A stretch of DNA of 63,263 nt from a virus. Within the stretch, counting starts at the first letter, position 1, and each line of letters opens with the position of its first letter. Both the position numbers and the translations under genes were made by a program. Location of the stretch: IMG/VR virus record IMGVR_UViG_3300025853_000078, positions 1 to 63,263 of that record. One strand, 5' to 3'. This document shows positions 25,701 through 34,900 of the stretch, piece by piece. Under the pieces are notes generated by a model, which saw only the letters and a list, made by a program, of their open reading frames with translations, ran no database searches and was not told where the DNA came from.

Positions 25701-27253
25701 GTACTTATGAACAATTAAAAGAATATTATAATAGTTCTAGAACTATAACAGCTTATGGAGGTGATGTATTTGTTACTATGTTCCATTATCAGTTTTATGA
25801 AACTAATTATACTAGTTTAAATAAAGGTAACTTCGGTGTTAATGATTATAAGTATCACTTAGGATTTGCAATGCCTTGTGAATCTCCTATTAACTGTGAT
25901 TACTTAGACTCAGGACACTATGCAGATAAATCTGATACTGATTGGTTGAAAGGTTCTAATAGTTGTAGTGATAGTAGTAACGGTAGTACTTGTGTAGGAG
26001 AAGCTGTATACTCTTTAGGAGACCATTATAGATATGATAATAATGTAAAGAAAATATTTTATCCGCCTGACTTTATAGATAATCTAGTAGAAGAACATCC
26101 CCATAGAATATGGGCATCTGAAACTAAATTAGATGGTGAATTATTAGATAGTTGGAGAGTATGGTTAGTTAATAACTATACAGAAGTAGAGGGACAATAT
26201 GGTGAGATTAATAAAATTACTACTATTAAGGATAGATTTTTATTCTATCAAGACAGAGCATTTGGTACAGCATCTATTAATGATAGATCTGTAATTAATG
26301 ATGAAAATGGTGTAGCTTTAACAGTAGGTAGTGGTGGTATATTAGATGACTACGGATACATATCAAGAAACACAGGTACTAAACATAAATTCTCAGTGGT
26401 TCCTAGTGGAGCTGCTGTACATCACTTTGATGGAATATTAAAGAAATGGATGCAGTACACTGGAGGAGCAATGCCTCTTAGTGATGTTAAAGGATTGCAT
26501 TCTCATTTCTTAGGGTACAATAGTTCTCTATTAAGTAGTGATAGAATATTAAATGGTGCAGGTATACACGGTGTATTTGATAGAGTTAGAAATAAAGTTT
26601 ACATGACATTCTTAGGAGCTAAACAAGTTATTCAAGCTGGTGGAGATATATCATTAGATAGTGTAGAAAACTTCACTATATGCTTTAATGAAGCTATACA
26701 AGCTTATGAAAGCTTCTCAAGTTGTGCACCATCATTATGGTTAGAAACAGATGGTAAGCTACTTACCGTTGCTAGACAAGATGAAACTAGTTCTGTTATT
26801 CTACCTGGTGGTGATGCTGATTTATCATTTGTAGATCCAAGAAATAAAGGATACCTACATTATGAAGGTGAGAAGAATAATTACTATGGTATAGTATATC
26901 CTTCTACTTTAGAGATTATACTTAATCCTGCTCAAGATTTATCAACTGTATTTGATTCAATAGAATATAAAGGTGAAATGTTTATAAATGATATAGACCA
27001 ATCAACATTAACACTAGATACTATTCAAGCAGTTAATGATCATCAAGATTCTGGAGTAATCAATTTAACAGTTGGAAACAATGTAATAAGAAAGCTTAGA
27101 AGCTGGAGAACTAATATACCTAGGGATACGTATACTAATAACCCTAGGATGCGTGATTACTTTATTAAATTAGTACTTACTCATACTCCTGATAATAATG
27201 AAAGAATGGTATTACATGATATAATACTTAATTTTAGACCATCACCTAACTAA
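22727..27253 (+). CDS. large tail muzzle / DNA-stabilisation protein
   Basis: This 1,508-residue protein has an N-terminus (TFIGGMDQDTSKSKRGDTKY, then YKGTNIKVLTEEG) that follows the pattern of podovirus tail-hub/DNA-stabilisation proteins: a GG-M-D.D motif, then a tyrosine and an asparagine-led strand. The body is almost entirely beta, as expected for the beta-propeller and stacked domains of the crAss muzzle closing the tail end. A Cys-bearing insertion lies at residues about 1060-1105 (INCDYLD, NSCSDSSNGSTC). It is the last gene before a fresh promoter. The match is to architecture and order, not to an enzyme motif. Confidence 0.62.
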   Translation: MAKKKYTFIGGMDQDTSKSKRGDTKYYKGTNIKVLTEEGLSSGNIENEDGNLLSFDLPDTLGFWKIRFDNPENPDYGKLSITYNSTIYSTGNVNSIEDLYAAMLIALSNLATTDYKLIRNGEFIYLIPLTSAISTIVGDTTVGNDGLSTNTGTYEVEPQTDLRIIGWTTLRDEVIVFSTNETSATPNSAGQIWKFSYDPITKIINNIGANSTLTLADHLIYNNKLNFSTHWHIGTEAVGHYENSKTGRVYWTDEYNNLRTINALDPNLLGFSPGDLDINSQLDMSIPILDRVSSNGSLPDGATVQYSYRLFNVGGGSTVFSPVTNPIPLGKFDPTSNSAGNRPFEADGDTTSSGNKSVTYNISNIDTSYNYIEHIAVVRVGSATSIYKFDEEAVPSDGNLEVIHTDKGDDIPITPEEFAFLTRTFKRCKTITIKDKRLIAANLDTLDTTVDGWDSRAYRFNSSYQALLNDKELSPITLDNSGANTPAYASVPEEHDVINPYNKEPHLDSNDNVNTANQYKFQEDGVTLGGSGLNVSYKFVTEEVSLKATVSGAGSSGYSVDGNYNTIHYNRFNAAPYNNSGYVSLNGEDRVAPGEYQSFLSPAMVNTFKGYARGETYRMGIVFYDLTGNPYNVKWIGDIKVPEATEKVSGNYPYSVTGDNISDSNLYDGNYPIKGKSIGVEFTVDVSDLLGKVSGYEIVRVERKTQDRSRLGTGIMTNFGLTNGTYGGRRSFAKTGGIYASNKIPLLYTATGFQDTDQINVASTGTKATAIINDAPVFFNTGGLRTMAIISPNSILRRDSGYSYKSGDTVRTLGFYRDMYEAGTLYQKRNANDFNGDADKLVAGYNILGRAWNTSDACQESREITQEEQMGMADVISSGWNGPAGLGVTHFANCSPATTGEDDPAGVGGQKQVIDINDRFEYYSASNSLAPWISSSNPLQTIANAGAYTPKADTTPINSYWWREISYDRTLANQYGGDTYEARSGNEYISTGTYEQLKEYYNSSRTITAYGGDVFVTMFHYQFYETNYTSLNKGNFGVNDYKYHLGFAMPCESPINCDYLDSGHYADKSDTDWLKGSNSCSDSSNGSTCVGEAVYSLGDHYRYDNNVKKIFYPPDFIDNLVEEHPHRIWASETKLDGELLDSWRVWLVNNYTEVEGQYGEINKITTIKDRFLFYQDRAFGTASINDRSVINDENGVALTVGSGGILDDYGYISRNTGTKHKFSVVPSGAAVHHFDGILKKWMQYTGGAMPLSDVKGLHSHFLGYNSSLLSSDRILNGAGIHGVFDRVRNKVYMTFLGAKQVIQAGGDISLDSVENFTICFNEAIQAYESFSSCAPSLWLETDGKLLTVARQDETSSVILPGGDADLSFVDPRNKGYLHYEGEKNNYYGIVYPSTLEIILNPAQDLSTVFDSIEYKGEMFINDIDQSTLTLDTIQAVNDHQDSGVINLTVGNNVIRKLRSWRTNIPRDTYTNNPRMRDYFIKLVLTHTPDNNERMVLHDIILNFRPSPN

Positions 27254-27302
27254 ATTGGTGAATGAATATAACTATATTAATTAATAACAATACTTAAAAA
27301 TA

Positions 27303-27334
27303 TTTGTAAGTGTGCGTAACCTACAGTATTTTTG
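27303..27334 (+). promoter_or_regulatory. Bacteroides-type promoter of the cargo/RNA polymerase operon
   Basis: TTTG at 27303-27306 and TATTTTTG at 27327-27334 are separated by 20 bases, matching the Bacteroides -33/-7 consensus. The predicted start (about 27341) is only about 12 bases from the ATG at 27353. This would drive the 25-kb block to 52789 from host RNA polymerase. The remaining bases of the gap 27254-27352 hold nothing else recognisable. Confidence 0.65.
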
Positions 27335-27352
27335 TAAATTAACTCAATAAAC

Positions 27353-29920
27353 ATGGCAAAGAAAAAATCAATTAACCTTTCTGAACTACTTAAAAATTAT
27401 AGTATTAAAGATGATGTTACTCAAAACCCTAATAAATATGTAATTGGAGGTCAATTACATGCTCCGCAGGGAGGTTATCAAGGAGTTCAGGGTGCTCCTT
27501 TAGCTGGAGCTAGTTCAGGAAGTGGAGGTCCTGGAGTAGGAGCTTATGCTGCTGGAGCTAATATGGCATTAGACATGATTCCTTCAGATGCGGGAAAGAC
27601 TACTATAAATGCACAAGGGGTAGCACAACAAGAAGGGTTAGATACAGGAGATTATATGAAAGGAGTAGGACAAGGTGCTGCTAGTGGAGCTGCAACTGGA
27701 GCTGCATTCGGACCTTGGGGTGCTGCTATTGGAGGGGTTGTTGGAGGAGTAGGGGGATTCTTTTCTTCTAAATCTCAAGATAATGCTATCGATGCTAATA
27801 ATGCTGCTCAGAAACAACAACAGGCTCAAATGGCTAATGGAGGAGAGCTTACTCAATATAATGGTAACACTCACGCTAATGGTGGTATACCAATTGGACA
27901 AGGTGCTGAAGTTGAAGATAAAGAAACAAGATGGGAAGATTATATTTTTAGTGAAAGATTAAAAATCCCAGGGAAGAAATATAGTTTTGCTGATGCTTCT
28001 AAAAAGATAGAAGCTAAATATAGTAAAAGAAAAAATGACTCTTACGATAAAAAAGCTAAGGAAAGAGAGATGAAATCTCTTATGGCTATGCAAGAATCTG
28101 AAAGAGAAAGAATGGATTTAGACCATCAGAATAAAATGAAAGAGACTTTTGCAGCAGGTGGTGATATGAAATATCCTGATGGTGGAGAACTTCCAATTAA
28201 CCCTGATGGAACTTCAAATATTAACCCTTTAAGTTGGAATCAAGTTGCTGCTACTCCTAATGCAGCTCCCAATGCCCCAATGGTTCAGGGAAGTCAACCA
28301 GGTACACCAACTCAATTAAATGAGAAAGATGTAGCAGCAGCTTATGCTGCTCAAGGTAACACTTCTCCTACTTCTATAGGAATGTCAGGAAACTATGGAA
28401 ATGATATAAATGTTACTCCTCAGGATACAGTAACTGCTACTGATATTCAAAGTGGTCAAATAGGAAACTATGCTCCTACTGCAGGAATGGCTCAAATTCA
28501 AAAATGGGGAAATCAAGTAACTAAAAATATTCCAGATAGACAAGGTATAGATGGTAATGTTATTCCTGGAGGAATACAAGTACCTTCTGCTATGGCAAAT
28601 AGACGAGCTGAAAATAATAAATATTTAAGCATGTTTCAAAAGAATACTATACAAAGAGCTGCTGATGCTTATGCTGCTCAAGGAGAAGGGTATGAAGCTT
28701 ATAAAGGTTTTGTTCCTGGACAACCTCTTCCTGATGACGTAGCATTATCTCCAGAACAGTTAGCTGCATTGTATTCAGATAAACCTGAAAAATTAGGAAA
28801 GTATCATAATTTAATGGAAGAGCAGTTTGCTATAAATGATATTTTAGGAATATCTAACGATGGATTTTTTGGTCCAAAAGAATTAGCAAGAGAAGGTGAA
28901 GGATTGAAATATAAAGTAAGAGAGCAAATGTGGGGACCTAGACATGCTAATTATGATTGGAGTAATCCAGAACGACAAGTGAATTATGCTAAAGATAGAG
29001 TAACTAATCCAGGAGTTAGAGCTTATGGTGGAGAAATCAATCCTTCTACCGGAAGAGTAATGGCTGAGTATGGATTAACTCCAGAACAATTATTATTAGC
29101 ATCCCGAGCTGCTAGTGCTAAAAATGAATCTACGCCACAGCAATTTGCAAATTTAAATAATCTTTCTATCAATGTTCCTAATCAACAAGGGTTTGGTACA
29201 AGTGAAGGAGGCTTTGGTGAAATGGGACAGGGATTTCAATCAGGATTAAATATTCCAAATATAGCATCACAAATTAATAATAATACTAATGGTGGGTTAG
29301 CCAATGAAAATGATTATAATGTAGGTGTTCCAGAAAAGAAAGGTACAGGACTAAGAGACTTAGGAGTGTTATTAGGACAGAACTTAGGTAACATTAATAA
29401 TATAATACAAGGAGCTAAAGGTGCAGAACAAGTTGAATTAGGAAGTATTAATCCTGCTAAAGTGAGTTATAAGGCAGCCATAGCTAATGCTAATAGTGCA
29501 TATGACTCTGCAGCTAATATTGCTAGAGAAAACATTAGAAAGAATGCTACAAGTTCTGGACAAGCATTAAGTAACCTTATTGCTCAGAATACTTCTCTTA
29601 CTAAAGATAGAGCTGCACAAATAGCATCTATAAATGAAAGACAGCAAAATACAAATGCTCAAGCACAAGCTCAAGCTGATCAAACAAACTTACAGATGAG
29701 AGCTAGAGAAGAGGACCTTAATCAAAGAGGTGACGCTGCTTCACAACAAGCAATGGCTGCAGGACTTACTGGAATAGGTTCATCAATAGCTGGTTTTAAT
29801 AAAGATGCTAAGGCTAATAAAATGCAAGATCAATACATTCAGAATCTACTTAATACAGGTCAATACGCAATAGACCCTAAGACTAAGCAGATTATATTTC
29901 TAGGAAACAAAACAGTTTAA
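27353..29920 (+). CDS. virion cargo/ejection protein with glycine zipper
   Basis: This 855-residue protein has a Gly/Ala-rich hydrophobic segment at about 103-138 (GAASGAATGAAFGPWGAAIG, then GVVGGVGGFF) with small-residue spacing typical of membrane-inserting glycine zippers. Next comes a motif seen in cargo proteins of gut phages (NTHANGGIPIG, then GAEVEDKETRW, then YIFSERL). Similar GG-led short motifs recur (ANGGEL, AAGGDM, DGGEL, AYGGEI). The C-terminal 250 residues are Gln/Asn/Ala-rich helices. It probably travels in the capsid or tail and helps form the DNA conduit across the envelope, by analogy with podovirus ejection proteins. That role is inferred. Confidence 0.55.
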   Translation: MAKKKSINLSELLKNYSIKDDVTQNPNKYVIGGQLHAPQGGYQGVQGAPLAGASSGSGGPGVGAYAAGANMALDMIPSDAGKTTINAQGVAQQEGLDTGDYMKGVGQGAASGAATGAAFGPWGAAIGGVVGGVGGFFSSKSQDNAIDANNAAQKQQQAQMANGGELTQYNGNTHANGGIPIGQGAEVEDKETRWEDYIFSERLKIPGKKYSFADASKKIEAKYSKRKNDSYDKKAKEREMKSLMAMQESERERMDLDHQNKMKETFAAGGDMKYPDGGELPINPDGTSNINPLSWNQVAATPNAAPNAPMVQGSQPGTPTQLNEKDVAAAYAAQGNTSPTSIGMSGNYGNDINVTPQDTVTATDIQSGQIGNYAPTAGMAQIQKWGNQVTKNIPDRQGIDGNVIPGGIQVPSAMANRRAENNKYLSMFQKNTIQRAADAYAAQGEGYEAYKGFVPGQPLPDDVALSPEQLAALYSDKPEKLGKYHNLMEEQFAINDILGISNDGFFGPKELAREGEGLKYKVREQMWGPRHANYDWSNPERQVNYAKDRVTNPGVRAYGGEINPSTGRVMAEYGLTPEQLLLASRAASAKNESTPQQFANLNNLSINVPNQQGFGTSEGGFGEMGQGFQSGLNIPNIASQINNNTNGGLANENDYNVGVPEKKGTGLRDLGVLLGQNLGNINNIIQGAKGAEQVELGSINPAKVSYKAAIANANSAYDSAANIARENIRKNATSSGQALSNLIAQNTSLTKDRAAQIASINERQQNTNAQAQAQADQTNLQMRAREEDLNQRGDAASQQAMAAGLTGIGSSIAGFNKDAKANKMQDQYIQNLLNTGQYAIDPKTKQIIFLGNKTV

Positions 29921-29921
29921 T

Positions 29922-31994
29922 ATGGCAATATCAAGATACTACGGAGCAAAACCTCAAGAGTATGTTTCTCAATTCGTACCTGAGAATTTAGCTCTAATGC
30001 AAAATGCTTTAAATCAAAGACAACAATCTGCAGATAAAACTGCGGATGAAATGGGTTTATATGAAGATGCTTTACTTAATGAAAAAGCATTAAAAAAATA
30101 TGACACAGAGCAATTAGAAAATATACGTTCAGAGTTAGAAGATTTTACTAGTTCTATGAGTAAAAAAGATTTATCTCTTCCTCAAAATGCAAGAGAAGTA
30201 TCTGCATATATGAAAAAGCTTAATAATGATCCTAGACTTCAGAAGATTAGACAAGGTGTAGCCTCAAAAGATAAGTATGATAAAATAATAGAGGAATATA
30301 AAAAAGATGGAAAGGGATTAAAATATGCTTATGAGAATGATGAATTTATTAGATCATTCACAGATTACATGAATCAAGAAGGAGATGATAAAAAGTTTGC
30401 AATTGACTTCATAGGTGGAAAAGAAACAATACAAGCAGGAGTTGATATGTATGCTGATAAAGAAAAACACTTTAAAAATATAAGTGCTTCAGGAAGAGAG
30501 ACTCTTGATAAGATATCAGATGGAGATATTACTAGATATTTTAAAGAAGGAGCTACAGGAAAATCTTATGATAAAATATTAGAAGTAGCTAACTCTGAAT
30601 TTGATGATTATCAAAGATCTCCTGGTGGACAACAAATGTTAAGATGGATTGATACTTATAAACCTGATTTAAAAACTAATGAAGAGAAATCTTTGTATAT
30701 GTTTAAAGACTTCTTAGAGACAGGAAAGAAACAAGTAGGAATGAAGTATACTACTAATAAAGATGTTGCTCTTAATCAATTAGCTAAAGAAAGAGAAACA
30801 AAGCAAGCAGAGAAAGCATATGCTCTTACTCAGAAAGGTAAGACACAAGGGTATTTCGGAGAATATAATAACATAGATGATTTTAATAGTAAAATAAGAT
30901 CATTAAAAAATTCAAAAAACCCAGCAGATATTAAACAAGCTGAATACATGGAAGCTCAGAAAGAGTACATGCAAGGTGAGTTTGCTAAAACATTAACTGG
31001 TAAAGATAAGTTAATGGCTGAAGTTACCTCTGATCAGATTATTAAAATGCCACAAGTACTACCTCAGCTACTAAAAGAACTAAGTATAGCTGCTCAAACA
31101 AGAGCTGAAGAATATACACACTTTGGTAATCCAAAAAATGCCACTCCATTCAGAATGCTGGCTGAATATGATGTTGATAATGCATCTCCAGAACTCCAAA
31201 AGAGAATGATGGAGACATATAAGAAACATTTTGATATTGAGAAGTATGCTAAAAAAGCATATGCTAAATTAATTGATGTAGACATAGATGATTACAATGA
31301 GAAAAGAGATAGTTATATAACAAAAGGTGAGATATTTGAATCTACAGATATCATACTAGGAGCTTCATCAGGTAGTAATTCTACTAGAACTAATGTAGCT
31401 AATCAATTACAAACTTCTCTGAACAATATAAATTATAATATATTACAAGGTGATGCAGAGATGGATTTGTCAACCATTGCTCCTAATATAAATAAAGAAT
31501 CCATACATTTAACTAGAGGTGTAAATGGAATGGAATTAGCATTTACTTATAAAGATGTAGATGGTATTGATCAAACTACTATTGTTCAACCAAAAGGAAT
31601 GGGTGAATATTACCAAGCAACTACAGATGACTTATATAGAAATTTATCTGGAGGAGATGATGAATTATACAAAGAATTAAGAGATATTCACATAACAGCA
31701 TCGTTAAAACCTGTTACTAAGAATAGCACATTATCTCAAAAAGAAGATGTTATAAATAAGGCATTAGAATTAACTTCCATTAATACTGGAAATGAGCTTA
31801 TTGTAAATAAAATATCTGATAAATTAAATAATAAATATAAGAACTATTCAAATATAAATATTATAAGATCAGAAAATGGGGTAGAGTTAGTAGGAACTAA
31901 ATGGGATGTTGATGGTAACACTGCTAGTATAGTTCTATCTAAAGGAGAGGATGTTCCAGAATTACTTTACGATATAATTAATAAAAAATATTAA
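29922..31994 (+). CDS. helical virion cargo protein
   Basis: This 690-residue, highly charged, mostly helical protein has an N-terminus (ISRYYGAKPQEYVSQFVPEN, then LMQNALNQRQQSADKTADEM) typical of internal virion proteins that line the tail lumen. No membrane segment, cysteine cluster or catalytic motif is visible. The C-terminal 150 residues look alpha/beta. It starts one base after the previous stop and ends directly against the next ATG (TAAATG), so the cargo genes are translated as a coupled series. Confidence 0.55.
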   Translation: MAISRYYGAKPQEYVSQFVPENLALMQNALNQRQQSADKTADEMGLYEDALLNEKALKKYDTEQLENIRSELEDFTSSMSKKDLSLPQNAREVSAYMKKLNNDPRLQKIRQGVASKDKYDKIIEEYKKDGKGLKYAYENDEFIRSFTDYMNQEGDDKKFAIDFIGGKETIQAGVDMYADKEKHFKNISASGRETLDKISDGDITRYFKEGATGKSYDKILEVANSEFDDYQRSPGGQQMLRWIDTYKPDLKTNEEKSLYMFKDFLETGKKQVGMKYTTNKDVALNQLAKERETKQAEKAYALTQKGKTQGYFGEYNNIDDFNSKIRSLKNSKNPADIKQAEYMEAQKEYMQGEFAKTLTGKDKLMAEVTSDQIIKMPQVLPQLLKELSIAAQTRAEEYTHFGNPKNATPFRMLAEYDVDNASPELQKRMMETYKKHFDIEKYAKKAYAKLIDVDIDDYNEKRDSYITKGEIFESTDIILGASSGSNSTRTNVANQLQTSLNNINYNILQGDAEMDLSTIAPNINKESIHLTRGVNGMELAFTYKDVDGIDQTTIVQPKGMGEYYQATTDDLYRNLSGGDDELYKELRDIHITASLKPVTKNSTLSQKEDVINKALELTSINTGNELIVNKISDKLNNKYKNYSNINIIRSENGVELVGTKWDVDGNTASIVLSKGEDVPELLYDIINKKY

Positions 31995-34900
31995 ATGGCT
32001 AAAGATTTATTGAATCAAGATGGATTAGATCCTAATTCAGATTATACTAGTTTTGCAAGAAAAAGACTAGAAAAGAAAAGAAGACTATCTCCTAAATATT
32101 CAAATCTTCAATCTACAGAAAAATTAGGATTAGATCACTTATCAGATTACGAAGATTACTTAGATTTATCTAAAACAAATGTTTATACACAGGATGTAAA
32201 TAAACTAAGAGCTCAAGGACAAGGTGGTTTAGAACAAGCATTTAATGCAGTTGTAGGAGGTATAGGAATGGGTTTAGCTACTGCCGTAGAAGACTTGTCT
32301 TATATAGCAGATTTTGATAACCATGTCAAAGCTATGCAAGGATTAGACACTAACGAGAAGAACTGGTTAGCTGAAACAATGGGTGGACTAAAAGAGAATA
32401 TTCGTGAGGGTATGCCTATATACAGAGAGAATCCTTCTGAAGTTTTTGATTGGTCTGACCCAGCATTCTACTGGGATTCAATGAGAGGTATTATAGATAG
32501 TGCCGTAGGTTTTGGTTTACCTGGAGGAGTAGTTTCAAAAGGAGTAAGTGCAGTAGGTAAAGGGGTACTTGCTATGTCAAAGGCTGTGAAAAATACTAAG
32601 AAAGCTTCAAATTTCATAGAGGGTAGTAAGAATGCAAAAAGATTTGATACCTATATGTCAAGTCTAATTAAGAATCAACCAGTAATGCAAGGAGCTAATT
32701 CTTTAGGTGCAGGTTATGTTCAGAACTATGCTGAAGGAAAGATTATGGCTCTTGAAACATATGATGAAACTGAAAAAGAATTATTAGAATTAAGAGAACT
32801 AGGAGAGTTAAATTTATCAGATGATGAAATAAAAAAGGTTGCTGGAGATGCAGCTGATAGAATGCTATTATATAATAAAGCTTTCATACTTACTGATGCA
32901 TTTGGACTACATGGTCTAATGAAAGGTGTAGGAACTACTCGTAATATTATTAAACAAAGAGGGTTTAAAAATAGATTTAAAAACTTTAAAGATAATATAA
33001 CTGGTTTAAATTCTGATAACCTTATAGTACAAGGTGCTAAAGAATCTGTAGAAGAGATTGGTCAGAGTTCATTACAAAAAGAAAGTTCATATAGAGCTAA
33101 AAAAGATGCTGGAGTAGATGTATCTGGATATGACGAAGATGTATTAGCTAGACTAGCAGACTTTGCCTCTAGAGATGAGGCATTACTTGAGGGTATGATG
33201 GGATTCTTTGGTGGTGGACCTCAACGTATATTATCAGAAGCTATGTCTGGAAGATATACAAAATCAGGTAGAGAGGCTTATGATAAATCATTCAGTGATC
33301 AACAAGTTGCTATTGCAGAAAGTGCTTCATTTGTAGAAGGTACTAGTGAAAATTTTATAAAGAAAAAAGAACTCGCAGCTAAATATGAAGCTAAAGGAGA
33401 GACTGAATTAGCTAGAGCTGTAGAATATTCTACATTTGCTGCAGAGGCAATTAAACATTTTGCTAATGGTACTACAGGAGTGTTTGAAGAAGACTTACAG
33501 AGAATTGCTAGTGGAGAGGTTACAGAAGAAGAGAAGGCTGCTTGGGGAGATAACCATCAGAAAAAAGCACAATTATTTTTAGATGAATTATCAAATTTAG
33601 AAAAGGAATGGATTAGAAATTCTAATAGGGGTAATGTTAGTCAAGTTGTAAGTAACTATGCAATGAAAGAGACTAACTCAAAAATAATAAAATCCTTTGA
33701 GAATAAAAGAGCTCAAGCATTAGAAAATTTACAAGAGGTTATAAATGATATTACTAAGGCTTATAAACCAACAATTAAAGATGAATCTGGAAAAGTTACT
33801 CCTTTTACATTTGATATTGAAAATTTAAAATCTAACCCATATAAAGGTAAAGGTTTAAAGAGTGCATCTGCTCAATATAATATGATGCTTAATCGTATTA
33901 AAGATAATTCAGATTATAAAGAATATTTAGATTTAGATAATAAATTAAATAATAATTTTTATGATCCAGCAAGTGGTAAGGTTAGACCTGGATTATATAA
34001 AAGAAAAGAAAAATTAAATAATGAGTATAATAAATCTAAAACTCCTGAAGCAGAAAAAGAATTTATAAAAAAACAACAAGAGTTATCTAAAAATGCAGCT
34101 AAAGCAATGGATGATGCTGCAAAAGAAGCAACAGTTCAAGAAGATTTAGTAAGTAAAGGTAATAAGTATACTGATAAAAATGGTTCAGAATGGATAGTAG
34201 ATGATATAACAGAGGATGGAAAATATAAAATAAAAAAAGCTGTTAATCCTAAATCTACAACATTATTAACTCAAGAGCAATTTGACAATAAGTTTAAAAA
34301 TGAAAGTGGTCAATACTCAACTAAGGTATCAAAAGAAAAGGCTGAGAAATATAAAACAGAAAAGGCTACTACTAAACAACAAAGGAAAGATAAAGAACCT
34401 TCAACTTCTGCAAAAACAAGTGAAGAAAAAAAGGTTAATAAAACTCCAGGTGATCCAAAAGAAATATTTAACTATGGTGTTACAAATAAAGAGAAGGATA
34501 CTGGAGATGATGCTACTGCAAAATTAGTAGATGAGAATAGATTTAAAAGTAGAAATCCACTATCTTTAGCGTGGTTATCATCTAGTAATAGAGAGGAAAG
34601 TGAAAAAGGAAATACTGGAAATATAGATATTACAGATTATTTAGAACAAAAAAATATAGATGTAGTAGGTAAAAAGGTTACTATAGAAGTTGGTTTGCCA
34701 GATGTTAAAGATACTGAATCTGATTATTATAAAGAACAATTAGATTTATATAATAGTTTTCAAAATAGAAATGAACTATCTGAAGAAGATAAAAAAGAAT
34801 TATTAGAAAAACTTATACATAACGGAACTATTTCTGTAACTTTGTTAGATGAGAATGGTAAGCCTATTGAAAAAGAAGGTACTCCAATTAAGTTATTTTT

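Noticed and set aside
34282-34527. 81-codon + frame inside the 1,751-residue gene
   Set aside because: Lys/Leu/Gln-only composition reflects an off-frame reading of AAA/GAA-rich sequence within a clearly coding giant gene.
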